DNA of 64,000 bases, taken from Paraburkholderia sabiae (GTDB lineage: Bacteria; Pseudomonadota; Gammaproteobacteria; Burkholderiales; Burkholderiaceae). The stretch lies in contig NZ_CP125296.1 of NCBI RefSeq assembly GCF_030412785.1, forward strand, positions 62,001 to 126,000. The letters run 5' to 3'. Under the pieces are notes generated by a model. That model saw only the letters and a program-made list of their open reading frames with translations. It searched no databases and was not told the DNA's origin. Of this stretch, positions 34,885 through 44,045 are shown one piece after another. The translations under genes and the position numbers were made by a program. The stretch's first letter is position 1, and each line of letters starts with the position of its first letter.

Positions 34885-36123
34885 ATGACCACGCCCAATC
34901 TGCCGAACGATGGCGAACCTGCCGCACGCACCGATCTCGTTCCGGCTGAACCTGCATCCACACGTCGAAAGCGGCGCTACGTGCTGCCCTTTGCGCTTGC
35001 CGCCGTCGCTGCCGCGCTGCTCGTCATCGGCATCGCGCCTCGTCTGCAAGCGAGCACCGAGTTGACGAAGCAGGTCGACGCGCAGCGCTATCTCACCGTC
35101 GAAACGCTCACGCCGACGCGCGCTCCCGCATCGCAGGAACTGCTGTTGCCCGGCAACGTGATGCCATTCGCCGATGCGTCGATCTACGCGCGCACGAGCG
35201 GCTACATCCAGCACTGGTACGCGGATATCGGCGCGAAGGTCAAGGCGGGTCAAACGCTCGCCGACATCGACACGCCGGAACTCGATGCGCAGCTTCGTCA
35301 GACACGCGCCGACGAAGCGACCGCGAAAGCCAACTACACGTTCGCGAACAGCACCGCGCAGCGCTGGCAGACGATGTTGCAAACGCAATCCGTCTCACAG
35401 CAGGACGCCGACGCGAAGACGAGCGACAGCGCGGCGAAGCTCGCCGCGTGGCAAGCGGCGCAAGCGAACGTGGCGCGGCTTTCCGAGTTGGTCTCGTACG
35501 AGAAAGTGACCGCGCCGTTCGATGGCGTGATCACCGCGCGCAACGTCGACGTCGGTGCGCTCGTGACGGCGGGCGGCTCGCCGGGCATCGCAGCGGCTAA
35601 TGGCGGAGAACTCTTTCATATCGAACAGACGGACAGGCTGCGCGTCTACGTCGACGTGCCGCAAAACGACGCGCAAGGCGTGACGCCTGGCACGAAGGTC
35701 TATCTGACGACGCAGCAGTATCCGGGGCGCAAGTTCGACGCGACGGTCGCGCGCAGCACGAATTCGATCGATCCCGTTAGCCGCACGCTGCGCGTCGAAG
35801 TCGACGTCGACAATCGCGACGGCACGTTGCTGCCGGGCGCGTATTCGCAGGTGCATCTCGCGCTGGAAACGGCGCATCCCGCGCTCGAAGTGCCTGTCAG
35901 CGCGTTGCTGTTCCGGCCGGATGGCGTGACCGTCGCGGTGATCGGCAACGGCGACAAGGTGCAGTTGAAGACCGTGACCATCGGCCGCGATTTCGGCACG
36001 TATGTCGAAGTCGCGACGGGACTCGCGGCTACCGACCGCGTCATCAACAATCCCGGCGATGCGATCAGCAGCGGCGAAACGGTGCGCGTCGCGCCCGACA
36101 CGACGTCCGCGAAACGCGGTTAA
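34885..36123 (+). CDS. RND efflux periplasmic adaptor (membrane fusion protein)
   Basis: A 412-residue adaptor. A cytoplasmic tail precedes one N-terminal membrane anchor (YVLPFALAAVAAALLVIGIAP). A lipoyl half-motif follows (GYIQHWYADIGAKVKAGQTLADIDTPELDAQLRQ), then a coiled-coil hairpin (about 130-190), the second lipoyl half (VTAPFDGVITARNVDVGALVTAG) and beta-barrel and membrane-proximal domains. It bridges the RND pump and the outer-membrane channel. The gene starts 9 bp after the pump gene and is 12 bp before the channel gene. Confidence 0.94.
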   Translation: MTTPNLPNDGEPAARTDLVPAEPASTRRKRRYVLPFALAAVAAALLVIGIAPRLQASTELTKQVDAQRYLTVETLTPTRAPASQELLLPGNVMPFADASIYARTSGYIQHWYADIGAKVKAGQTLADIDTPELDAQLRQTRADEATAKANYTFANSTAQRWQTMLQTQSVSQQDADAKTSDSAAKLAAWQAAQANVARLSELVSYEKVTAPFDGVITARNVDVGALVTAGGSPGIAAANGGELFHIEQTDRLRVYVDVPQNDAQGVTPGTKVYLTTQQYPGRKFDATVARSTNSIDPVSRTLRVEVDVDNRDGTLLPGAYSQVHLALETAHPALEVPVSALLFRPDGVTVAVIGNGDKVQLKTVTIGRDFGTYVEVATGLAATDRVINNPGDAISSGETVRVAPDTTSAKRG

Positions 36124-36135
36124 GCAGAGGTTCTC

Positions 36136-37596
36136 ATGTTCACTATCCGTGGATCGCTGGTTCGGAAAGCGATTGCCGTCGCGGTGGCATTCGCGTTGAC
36201 TGCATGTTCGACGCTGCCGCATTACTCGCAGCCGCAAACGGCTGTGCCCGATCACTTCGCGAGCACGCCGCAGGCTTCCGCCGGCTGGTCACTCGCCGCA
36301 CCCGCCGATGCGCAAACGCGCGGCCCGTGGTGGACGCTCTTCGGCGACGACGAGCTGAATCAACTCGAAGCGCAAGTCGATGTGTCGAATCAGACCGTGC
36401 AGAAGGCCGTCGCGCAACTCGAAGCGGCGCGCGCGCTGGTCGACTATCAGCGCGCGGGTTATGCGCCCGTCGTGACGGCGGGCGCGTCGGCGCAGCGCTA
36501 TCGCACGTCGCAGAATGTGGTGCACAAGGGTTTGGCGGGTCATACCGTGCCGGATTTCTCGGCGGGACTCGCGGCGAGTTGGGAACCCGATCTGTTCGGC
36601 CGCGTGAAGGATGCAGCCGTTAATGCACGCGATAACGCGCAGGCCAGCGAAGCCGATCTGCAATCGGTGCGCCTCTCCGTCGCTACGGACCTCGCGATCG
36701 ATTACTTCAATCTGCGCTCGCTCGACCGCCAGAAGAAGCTGCTCGACGATACCGTGACCGCGTACACCGCCGCGCTGCGGATCGTGCAGCAGCAACTGAA
36801 GGACGGCGCAATCGATGCATCGGCGGTTGCGCAGGCGCAGACGCAACTCGAAAGCACCCGCACGCAGGACAGCGACATCGACGTGCAGCGCGCGCAACTC
36901 GAACACGCGATCGCGACGCTGATCGGCAAACCGGCTTCGTCGTTCTCACTGCCGCCGAAGGTGCAGACCACCGCACTGCCGCAGATTCCCGCAGGCGTGC
37001 CGTCGCAATTGCTCGAACGCCGTCCCGACATCGCCGCCGCCGAGCGGCGGGTCGCGGCCGCGAATGCGCAGATCGGTCAGGCACGTGCGGCGTTTTATCC
37101 GAACCTGACGCTGTCGGCGACGGCGGGTCTCGAAAGCTCGTACTTCGCGCCGTGGCTCACGGCGTCGAGTCTGTTCTGGTCGCTCGGCTCGCAGATCGCG
37201 GGGACGCTGTTCGACGGCGGCCGCCGCGATGCCGTGCTGAAGAACGCGACCGCGCAATATGACGGCACTGTCGCCGATTATCGGCAAACCGTGCTGGTCG
37301 CCTTCCAGCAGGTCGAGGACCAACTGTCTTCGCTGAACACGCTCGCGAGCGAAGCCGACAGCCAGCAACGCGCGACGGCCGCAGCGGACCTGTCGCTCAA
37401 ACTTACGACAAACCGCTATCAGGCGGGCGCCGTCAATTATCTCGACGTCGTGACGGCGCAGACCATCGCGCTATCGAACGAACGCACAGCGGAACAGATC
37501 GGCGCGCGGCGCATCGACGCGAGCGTGCAACTGCTGAAAGCGCTCGGCGGCGGCTGGGACCGCAGCGCGCTGACGGATGCGGCAGCAACGGACTGA
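36136..37596 (+). CDS. RND efflux outer-membrane lipoprotein channel (NodT/OprM family)
   Basis: A 486-residue TolC-like channel. The signal peptide ends in a lipobox (VAFALTACSTLPHY), so the protein is lipid-anchored. Two OEP repeats follow: WWTLFGDDELNQLEAQVDVSNQTVQKAVAQLEAARALVDYQRAGYAPVV and VPSQLLERRPDIAAAERRVAAANAQIGQARAAFYPNLTLSA, the family signatures. It is the last gene of the three-gene pump operon. There is no clear terminator before the Mo/W transport promoter. Confidence 0.94.
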   Translation: MFTIRGSLVRKAIAVAVAFALTACSTLPHYSQPQTAVPDHFASTPQASAGWSLAAPADAQTRGPWWTLFGDDELNQLEAQVDVSNQTVQKAVAQLEAARALVDYQRAGYAPVVTAGASAQRYRTSQNVVHKGLAGHTVPDFSAGLAASWEPDLFGRVKDAAVNARDNAQASEADLQSVRLSVATDLAIDYFNLRSLDRQKKLLDDTVTAYTAALRIVQQQLKDGAIDASAVAQAQTQLESTRTQDSDIDVQRAQLEHAIATLIGKPASSFSLPPKVQTTALPQIPAGVPSQLLERRPDIAAAERRVAAANAQIGQARAAFYPNLTLSATAGLESSYFAPWLTASSLFWSLGSQIAGTLFDGGRRDAVLKNATAQYDGTVADYRQTVLVAFQQVEDQLSSLNTLASEADSQQRATAAADLSLKLTTNRYQAGAVNYLDVVTAQTIALSNERTAEQIGARRIDASVQLLKALGGGWDRSALTDAAATD

Positions 37597-37645
37597 CATC
37601 GGACGGCCCACGCGTTGTCTCGGCTGCAATCACGTCCATGGACGT

Positions 37646-37669
37646 CGTAATATATGCCCGTTCATAACG
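37646..37669. promoter_or_regulatory. ModE-like operator in front of the Mo/W importer
   Basis: Half-sites CGTAATAT (37646-37653) and CATAACG (37663-37669) are spaced by nine bases. They match the layout of the E. coli ModE site (CGTTATAT, nine bases, CATAACG) with one mismatch, as recalled from the ModE literature. A separate 14-bp perfect palindrome, ACGTCCATGGACGT, abuts it at 37632-37645. Position 17-40 bp before the start codon suggests repression when molybdate is plentiful. Confidence 0.65.
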
Positions 37670-37685
37670 CCAACGGGGAAATGTG

Positions 37686-38558
37686 ATGCGCAAGCTGTTG
37701 TTGTCGGGAATCGTGTTGACGGGCCTTCTTTTCACGGGCGCCGCGTCCGCCGATGAAGGCAAGGTCGAAGTGCTGTACGCGGGTTCGCTGGTGAATCTGA
37801 TGGAACGCAGCGTCGGTCCGGCTTTCGAAAAGGAAACGGGCCTGCATTTTCAGGGCTATGCGGCAGGCTCGAACAAGATCGCCAACGAGATCAAGGGCAA
37901 GCTGCGGCGCGGCGACGTGTTCATCAGCGCGAGCCCAAAGGTCAATACGGGCCTGATGGGCGCGGCGAACGGCGATCACGTGACGTGGTACGTCAATTTC
38001 GCCGAATCGCCGCTGATGATCGGCTACAACCCGCAAAGCCGCTTCGCCGCCGACTTCAAGAAGAAGCGCTGGGATGAAGTCCTGCAGGAGCCGGGCATTC
38101 GCGTCGGTCGCACGGATCCGAAGCTCGATCCGAAGGGCGCTTTCACGGTCGAGATGATGACGAAGGCGGCCGCGCTCTATAAGCAGCCGGATCTCGTTGA
38201 GAAGACGCTCGGCGATCCGGAGAATCCGGCGCAGGTGTTGCCGGAAGAGACGCTCGTCGGCCGTCTGCAATCGGGTCAGCTCGATGCGGGCTTCTTCTAT
38301 TCGACGGAAACGTCGGACCTGAAGATTCCCGCGATTCGCCCGGCGCCTGAACTTCAGGCCAAGGCCAGCTACACGCTGACGATCCTCACCGATGCGCCGA
38401 ACAACGCGGGCGCCGTGCGCTTCGTCGACTTCCTGCTGAGCGCGTCGGGCCGTGCGCTGCTGAAGCAGCATGGCGTCGATATCGTGAAGCCCGTCGTGAC
38501 GGGTAACGCGCAGGCCGTGCCGTCTTCCGTGCAAGCCGTCCTCGACGCCGCGCAATGA
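37686..38558 (+). CDS. Molybdate/tungstate ABC substrate-binding protein (ModA/WtpA-like)
   Basis: A 290-residue periplasmic receptor. After a signal peptide (MRKLLLSGIVLTGLLFTGAASA) it reads VEVLYAGSLVNLMERSVGPAFEKETG, with the Ser of the oxyanion site. FISASPKVNTGLM and VGRTDPKLDPKGAFTVEMM follow; the latter is the WtpA-type motif that contributes oxyanion ligands. It is first in a two-gene operon with the fused permease-ATPase and sits behind a ModE-like site. Tungstate or molybdate preference cannot be told from sequence. Confidence 0.87.
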   Translation: MRKLLLSGIVLTGLLFTGAASADEGKVEVLYAGSLVNLMERSVGPAFEKETGLHFQGYAAGSNKIANEIKGKLRRGDVFISASPKVNTGLMGAANGDHVTWYVNFAESPLMIGYNPQSRFAADFKKKRWDEVLQEPGIRVGRTDPKLDPKGAFTVEMMTKAAALYKQPDLVEKTLGDPENPAQVLPEETLVGRLQSGQLDAGFFYSTETSDLKIPAIRPAPELQAKASYTLTILTDAPNNAGAVRFVDFLLSASGRALLKQHGVDIVKPVVTGNAQAVPSSVQAVLDAAQ

Positions 38559-40438
38559 CACGCCCCACCGCCCGGCCTCTGCTGTGGCTCGCCTGCCTGC
38601 TCGCCGTCTATCTGTGCGCGCCGTTCGTCGCGAGCATTCCGCAGATCGACCACGCGGACTGGGCGGGCGTCGACTGGCGCGGCACGTGGTCGGCGGTGGG
38701 TGTGTCGGCGGGAAGCGCGAGCGTCGCGGCGCTCGCGATTCTGATCGGCGGTGTGCCGCTCGGCTATTGGCTCGCGCGCTCACGCTCGCGCGGCATGGCG
38801 TTGCTCGGTTTCATCGTGCAATTGCCGCTCGCGCTGCCGCCGCTCACGAGCGGCATCCTGCTGCTGTTTCTGCTCGGGCCGTATAGCTGGCTCGGGCGAC
38901 TGACGAACGGCGCGCTTACGGACTCGTTCACGGGCATCGTGCTCGCGGAAACGTTCGTGGCCGCGCCCTTCCTCGTCGTCGCGGCGCGCTCCGCGTTCGC
39001 CGCGATCGATCCCGTCTACGACGACGTCGCCGCGACGCTCGGACATCGCGCGGTGAGTCGCTTCTTTCGCGTGATGCTGCCGATCGCTTGGCCGTCGATC
39101 CGCGCCGGTCTGGTGCTTGCATGGCTGCGCGCGTTCGGCGAATTCGGCGCGACGGTGATGGTCGCCTATCACCCCTATTCGCTGCCTGTTTATACGTACG
39201 TCGTGTTCGGCGGCCAGGGGCTGCCCGCGATGATGCCGCTGCTGCTGCCGACGCTCGTGATCGCCGTGTTGTGCGCGGCGCTTTCCGTGGCGTGGCGCGG
39301 CGATCGTCCGCGGTTGTTCGAGATCGCCGACAACGGCGATGCAGCGGATCAACCCGTTGCTGAAGCGGCGCGCCCTGCCCTGCCGAATCCTCGACTCGCC
39401 TTCGCATTGAAGCGCCATCTCGGCGCGTTCGATCTCGACATCGAATGGATGCCCTCGACCCGGCGGCTGGCGATCATCGGTCCGTCGGGTTCGGGCAAAT
39501 CGCTCGCATTGAAGTTGATCGCGGGGCTCGAACGTAACGAAGCGGGCTTCGTGCGTTTCGGCGACAAGCAACTCGATACGCTGCCGCCCGAACAGCGTCA
39601 TGTCGGCTACGTGCCGCAGGATTACGGGCTGTTTCCGCACATGACGGTTGCCCGCCAGCTGTCGTTTCCCGTCGATGCCGATGCCGCAAGCGCGCGTTAC
39701 TGGGTCGAGCATCTCGGGCTGTCCGCGCTGACGGCGCGTTTGCCGCGCCAGTTGTCGTTCGGTCAGCGCCAGCGTGTCGCGCTCGCGCGCGCGTTGTCGC
39801 GGCACAGCCAGCTTCTGCTGTTCGACGAGCCGTTTTCCGCACTCGATACGCCGCGCCGTCGCCGCCTGCAACAGTCGCTACGCGCGTTGCAACGCGAGAT
39901 TTCAGCCGTCACCGTGCTCGTCACGCACGATCCCGACGAGGCTGCGTTGCTCGCGGACGAAGTGCTTGTCATCGAACGCGGACGCGTGCTGCAGGCGGGA
40001 ACCGTCGATCAGGTTTTCCGGCAGCCGGCTTCATTGCAGGTCGCGGCGCTGCTTGGGTTGCACAACGTCGGCGTCGGAACGATAGGCGCGCCGGGCACGA
40101 TCGACACAGCGTCGGGCCTCTCGATCGAAATCGCGGACCACTCTGTTCCGGTTGGAGAGAATGTGATGTGGCGGGTCGCGCCGTCGTCGATCCGGATTGC
40201 GCGCGATGGCGCATATCCCGGCGTCATCGATTCCGTCGAATTGCGGCACGGCGATCTTTATGCGGTCGCGAATATCGGCGGAATGCGTTTCGACATTGCA
40301 TGCGATGGCGAGCCCGACAACGCGCTCGCGTGCGGGCCCGCGCGTTTCTCAATCGATGCGCGTGGAGTCAGCGCCTGGCTCAGCGGCGTGAGCGTGAGCG
40401 CGGTGGGGAACGAAAGCCCGGTTTCTTCGCACGCGTAG
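38555..40438 (+). CDS. Fused molybdate/tungstate importer: ModB-type permease + ModC-type ATPase
   Basis: One 627-residue protein. Residues 1-245 are the permease, with the EAA coupling loop DDVAATLGHRAVSRFFRVMLPIAWPSI. Residues about 280-490 are the ATPase: Walker A IGPSGSGKS near 309, signature LSFGQRQRVALARAL near 400 (Phe in place of the usual Gly), Walker B LLLFDEPFSALD. A C-terminal region (about 500-627) has the look of a TOBE/mop-like ligand domain (VMWRVAPSSIRIARDG). Its start overlaps the receptor stop by four bases. It supplies the Mo cofactor enzymes, such as the hydroxylase at 28.3-30.9 kb. Confidence 0.93.
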   Translation: MTRPTARPLLWLACLLAVYLCAPFVASIPQIDHADWAGVDWRGTWSAVGVSAGSASVAALAILIGGVPLGYWLARSRSRGMALLGFIVQLPLALPPLTSGILLLFLLGPYSWLGRLTNGALTDSFTGIVLAETFVAAPFLVVAARSAFAAIDPVYDDVAATLGHRAVSRFFRVMLPIAWPSIRAGLVLAWLRAFGEFGATVMVAYHPYSLPVYTYVVFGGQGLPAMMPLLLPTLVIAVLCAALSVAWRGDRPRLFEIADNGDAADQPVAEAARPALPNPRLAFALKRHLGAFDLDIEWMPSTRRLAIIGPSGSGKSLALKLIAGLERNEAGFVRFGDKQLDTLPPEQRHVGYVPQDYGLFPHMTVARQLSFPVDADAASARYWVEHLGLSALTARLPRQLSFGQRQRVALARALSRHSQLLLFDEPFSALDTPRRRRLQQSLRALQREISAVTVLVTHDPDEAALLADEVLVIERGRVLQAGTVDQVFRQPASLQVAALLGLHNVGVGTIGAPGTIDTASGLSIEIADHSVPVGENVMWRVAPSSIRIARDGAYPGVIDSVELRHGDLYAVANIGGMRFDIACDGEPDNALACGPARFSIDARGVSAWLSGVSVSAVGNESPVSSHA

Positions 40439-40448
40439 CGTACAGCGC

Positions 40449-41390
40449 CTAGTCGCCCGATACGAGCGCGGCATCGTCATGCCTGAGCGCGACGGGCAGC
40501 CGATCGTATTTCGACTGCTCGACCAGCAAATCGACGAGCGCACGCACGTTCGGCGCGAGATTGCGGCGGCTGCCATACGCGACGGATAACCCCATCGAAG
40601 GCAACGGCTCATCCGGCATCACCTGCACGAGCAAGCGATCGTCCAGATCCTCTTCGACGAGCACGGCGGGGACCAGCGCGACGCCCATCCCTTCGATGGC
40701 CATACGACGCAGCATGTCGCTATTGTTTGCGCGGATATGCGTCGCGTGCGCAGCGTTCGCGTCGAGCCATCGGCGCACGGGATCATGTTCTGAGCCGGTC
40801 GTGCCGTCGTCGTGCGAGAGCAGCACGAGCGGATCGATGTCCGTCAGTTGCGCGACGCCGCGCAGAGCCGGCACATAGCGCGGCGACGCGACGAGCGTCA
40901 TCTCGAGATGCGCGAATGCGCGCGCGACGACCGAACCGGGATGCGGATAGGTGTCGTTCGTCAACGCCGCATCGAAACGTCCTTCGACGAGACTGATGGG
41001 ACCGTCCGCGAAGATGACCTGCGGCACGACGAGCGGATAGCGTTCGGTATAGGCGCTCAGTAGTTTCGCGAGATAGCCCGCACCCACGCTGCCCTGCACC
41101 GCGATACGCAAGGTGCCCGACGGCACACCCGTCGCCGCGAGCAGGCCGCCTTCGACGTCGTCGATATCGTCGACGATCGTTCTGACGCGATCCAGAAAGA
41201 GCCGCCCTGCTTCCGTCAGCGTCACGCTGCGCGTCGTGCGCTGAAGCAGGCGCGCGTCGAGACGCTCTTCAAGCGAAGCGACGCTGCGTGTCGCGACCGC
41301 GCTCGATACTTTCAGCTGATCCGCTGCGCCCGTGAAGCTGCCAAGCTCCGCGACCTTTACAAACATTCTGAGTGACTGCAGATAGTCCAT
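40449..41390 (-). CDS. LysR-family transcriptional regulator
   Basis: A 313-residue LysR protein. The start MDYLQSLRMFVKVAELGSFTGAADQL is the classic helix-turn-helix form, followed by RSVASLEERLDARLLQRTTRSVTLTEAGRLF. The effector domain contains SGTLRIAVQGSVGAGYLAKLLSAY. Start 41390 is chosen on family length; the frame is open to 41525. It is of the CrgA/YafC subgroup that lies among various dehydrogenase genes. No divergent target gene adjoins it, since MarR lies on the same strand. It is convergent with the Mo importer. Confidence 0.92.
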   Translation of the reverse strand: MDYLQSLRMFVKVAELGSFTGAADQLKVSSAVATRSVASLEERLDARLLQRTTRSVTLTEAGRLFLDRVRTIVDDIDDVEGGLLAATGVPSGTLRIAVQGSVGAGYLAKLLSAYTERYPLVVPQVIFADGPISLVEGRFDAALTNDTYPHPGSVVARAFAHLEMTLVASPRYVPALRGVAQLTDIDPLVLLSHDDGTTGSEHDPVRRWLDANAAHATHIRANNSDMLRRMAIEGMGVALVPAVLVEEDLDDRLLVQVMPDEPLPSMGLSVAYGSRRNLAPNVRALVDLLVEQSKYDRLPVALRHDDAALVSGD

Positions 41391-41570
41391 CGTTGCGCTT
41401 CTGTAGAAGCGTCGACCGTGAGATCGACGAAGGTCAGATATCGACTGTGGACTGTACAAACGCGGCGCGCCGGGATAAAGCACCCGCAGCTGAATTGACT
41501 GTTCATGCCGCTCCGACAATTTCATCGAATGAAATCGTCAGGTGCGCGCGACGGTCAGCATGTGTGTGGG

Positions 41571-41987
41571 TTACCTGAGCGCCTTGCGAATCTTGCGCAT
41601 GCCGGCAATCGTGCTCTCGAAGACTTCCGAGCCGATCTTCGCCTTGAGGCGTCGGCTGATTTGCGCGCTTGCGTCGTTGATCGTGGCGTCGAGTGCCTTG
41701 CCTGAGCGCGTCGGATACACGCCCCACTCGCGGGCGTCGGACGTGCCTTGCCGTCGTTCGACGAGCTTCTTCCTCGAAAGGCTATCGATCAACCGCGTCG
41801 CAGTCGGACGCGCGATGCCCAGTCTGTCCGCGATCTCGCTGCCCAGACAACCCGGCGCCGACAGGACGACGCGCAGCACGTAGCCTTGAGCGGGCGTCAA
41901 GCCGAGATCGGCGTAGACGGCGGCCCATTCACGCTCGACCAGACGGGCCAGCGCGGACGCGTTGAAATACAGGCATTGATCGAACAT
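41571..41987 (-). CDS. MarR-family transcriptional regulator
   Basis: A 138-residue winged-helix regulator. The DNA-binding part is AAVYADLGLTPAQGYVLRVVLSAPGCLGSEIADRLGIARPTATRLIDSLSRKKLVERRQGTSDAREWGVYPTRSGKALD shortened here to its key marks: recognition helix RPTATRLIDSL and the wing with the RRQGTSDARE Asp-Arg pair. The start at 41987 gives the usual family length; the frame is open to 42200. It is divergent from the MipA/OmpV gene, which it probably controls through the 205-bp intergenic region. Confidence 0.92.
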   Translation of the reverse strand: MFDQCLYFNASALARLVEREWAAVYADLGLTPAQGYVLRVVLSAPGCLGSEIADRLGIARPTATRLIDSLSRKKLVERRQGTSDAREWGVYPTRSGKALDATINDASAQISRRLKAKIGSEVFESTIAGMRKIRKALR

Positions 41988-42128
41988 GAATCGATTCGAG
42001 CATGAATTGATTAGCAAGACAACTATATAGATAGGCACTGGTTCGAGAATCGTTGTCGGGTTCAGGATGGCGTTGGCGGGCAGGTATGGCGTTTGCTGCA
42101 TTGCCGCCGATTCTGCGTCGTTATTAGA

Positions 42129-42138
42129 ACAACGTTGT
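42129..42138. promoter_or_regulatory. Short palindrome in the MarR/MipA divergent region
   Basis: ACAACGTTGT is a perfect 10-bp palindrome 55-64 bp before the MipA start and about 140 bp before the MarR start. An AT-rich stretch near 42020-42040 (ACAACTATATAGATAG) may carry a promoter. Either may be where MarR binds. Confidence 0.35.
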
Positions 42139-42192
42139 ACATGGCAGCAACGCGCCGCGACCGCGGTTCCGCAACCCAAGACGTTCGTCGAC

Positions 42193-43032
42193 ATGACCAA
42201 GTTACCCGTCTACGCCAGCCTCGCCTATCTGATCTGCAATGCACCGGCAGCCCTGGCGCAAACACCCTCGCCGCTTGGCGAATGGCAATACTCCGCGGGC
42301 ATCCCGCTCGAAAAGCTGTTTCAGCCCAATCGACCGACCTGGGAAGCGCGAATCGGCATCGGCTCGACCTTCGAACCGCGCTATGACGGCTCCGATCGTT
42401 ATCACACGCTGGTCGGACCGAGCACCGACATCCGCTACAAGGATCTGGCTTTTCTTTCAACGGGCGAAGGTCTTGGCGTCAACGTGCTTCAGGGGCCGAA
42501 CTGGCGCGTGAGTATCGCGGCTGTCTACGACCTCGGCAGGCGTGCGCACGACGATCCGACGCGACTCGAAGGCATGGGCAACATCAATCCGGCGCCCGAG
42601 GCGAAGCTGGCTGGCGAGTACGTGGTCTCGAAGGAATTTCCGCTCGTCTTCCGGGCGGCCGTGACGCGCAGCTTCGGCGGATCGAATGGCTGGGTCGCGG
42701 ATCTGGGCGCGTATATGCCGCTGCCGGGCAGTTCGGAGAGCTTCTTCTGGTTCGCGGGACCGTCGGTGACGTTCGCGGATTCCAAGTATATGAATAGCTG
42801 GTTCGGTGTGAATTCGACGCAGGCTGCGTCGTCTCGATATTCACAGTACGACGCTAGTGCGGGACTCAAATCGGCTGGATTCGGGGTGACGCTTATCTGG
42901 TTCGTCAATAAGCACTGGTTCGTCACGGCTGACGGCGCGCTGAAACGGCTGCTCGGCAGCGCTGCCAATAGCCCGATCACGCAAACGAAGACGAACGGGG
43001 TTTGCGACGTGTCGATCAATTACCAGTTTTAA
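42193..43032 (+). CDS. MipA/OmpV-family outer-membrane protein
   Basis: A 279-residue beta-barrel. A signal peptide (MTKLPVYASLAYLICNAPAALAQ) is followed by the family marks WEARIGIGSTFEPRYDGSDRYHTLVGPSTDIRYKD shown by alternating polar and hydrophobic strands, GEYVVSKEFPLVFRAAVTRSFGG and the terminal SINYQF whose last Phe directs barrel insertion. Family members act as scaffolds or porins induced by toxic compounds. Start 42193 places the signal at the N-terminus; the frame is open back to 42067. It is divergent from MarR. Confidence 0.9.
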   Translation: MTKLPVYASLAYLICNAPAALAQTPSPLGEWQYSAGIPLEKLFQPNRPTWEARIGIGSTFEPRYDGSDRYHTLVGPSTDIRYKDLAFLSTGEGLGVNVLQGPNWRVSIAAVYDLGRRAHDDPTRLEGMGNINPAPEAKLAGEYVVSKEFPLVFRAAVTRSFGGSNGWVADLGAYMPLPGSSESFFWFAGPSVTFADSKYMNSWFGVNSTQAASSRYSQYDASAGLKSAGFGVTLIWFVNKHWFVTADGALKRLLGSAANSPITQTKTNGVCDVSINYQF

Positions 43033-43256
43033 GTTGTTGATCGGGCGAGGTTTTTTGCTCACCTCGATGCGTATATTACCTGGAGTTCCTTACTTGTTTT
43101 TTTGGACCGTTGCGTGATCCGTCGGGAAATCTGCGCCGTGGGTTGGGCGACGAGTTGATTTCGCGAGGGCGAAGCGCGCGGAATTATTCCGGAATGGTGC
43201 TCATTGCATTGCGGGTTTTCGAGACGTGCGGGCGATTTGCATGACGGCCAGCAGTC

Positions 43257-43271
43257 TATTTATCGTAAATA
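43257..43271. promoter_or_regulatory. parS-like palindrome, site A (one mismatch)
   Basis: TATTTATCGTAAATA is a 15-mer related to the TATTTACGGTAAATA palindromes right of parB. It lies left of the iterons, about 800 bp before rep. Repeated identical palindromes around a parAB pair are the expected form of ParB-binding centromere sites; binding is an inference. Confidence 0.6.
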
Positions 43272-43289
43272 AGCAATGTCTTGGGCTGA

Positions 43290-43971
43290 TGTCCCCACTT
43301 GGGGCGGCTACCAGTTGAACCCCGCTGCGCGGGCGTCGATGCTGTGTCTGATGTCCCCATCTAGGGTGGGCGATTCATGAGGACACGGGCTGTGCGCTGG
43401 CTTGCGGCGCGTCCGATGGTCTGAGGAGGCTTCTTAAGGCTTCCGCGCCGCGAGTTGTGACTGATTGTCCCCATCTGGGGCGGCTTAGAGGCTCGGAAAG
43501 TACTCCGTGGCTATTGTCCCCAGTCAGGGTGGCTCTTTCAGGGCGCCTCGTAGTGTGAACCACTTATTTATGATAAATACACCTGCGCTCGCAGGACGGC
43601 CAACGCCGATTCATGATTTTACGATTTAGGTTCATAGAGTTAGCGAAGGTTGTTGGTAACGCTTCGAGTTTTGTTAAACGGCCGAAATCTCGCGACTCGT
43701 TTTCGTTAACTCGATGCGTTAGAGAAAAAGCAGCAACAAGAACGGCTTTTGTGTCCCCGTCTGGGGTGTATTGAGGTTTGTATACCGTTTGGTAAACAAC
43801 GTTTACAGCGTTTACACATCTAAGAACCTTATCCAATAAGGCTTTCCAGCGGTAAACGTCTCCGTTTGGGGTGGCAACCGACCCTGGTCGGGGTGTCATT
43901 TACTACCAAACGTCCCCGTTTGGGGCTTTTCGCGCCCCCAGATGCGGTGGAATTGTCCCCGTCTGCGGTGA
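43290..43971. repeat. Iteron cluster, replication origin region (8 copies plus one degenerate)
   Basis: An 18-bp unit close to TGTCCCCATCTGGGGTGG recurs at 43290, 43352, 43466, 43515, 43752, 43857, 43911 and 43954, all in the same orientation; a degenerate copy is at 43933. Each unit has an inner inverted repeat CCCC-N4-GGGG. Spacing is irregular (43 to 237 bp). The cluster lies directly upstream of the Rep gene, so these are the probable Rep binding sites. Between copies 4 and 5 is a more AT-rich segment (about 43560-43740) that may be the unwinding element. Short GTTTAC repeats occur at 43798-43860. No clear DnaA box was seen. Confidence 0.85.
43565..43579. promoter_or_regulatory. parS-like palindrome, site B (variant)
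   Basis: TATTTATGATAAATA is a perfect palindrome around one base. It keeps the outer TATTTA/TAAATA arms of the sites right of parB but has A-T in place of C-G at the inner pair. It lies inside the iteron region, so ParB or a rep regulator might bind it. Confidence 0.55.
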
Positions 43972-44045
43972 ATTCACTCAGACGGGTGGTGATACGCTTC
44001 GTCGAGCAACGAGACTCGGGACATTTCGCTCCGCGCGTGCAACTG

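Noticed and set aside
43047..43066. Terminator after the MipA/OmpV gene
   Set aside because: CGAGGT and ACCTCG form only a 6-bp stem, with the T-run inside the loop instead of after it.
43829..43840. DnaA box in the iteron region
   Set aside because: TTATCCAAT differs from TTATNCACA at two positions and stands alone.
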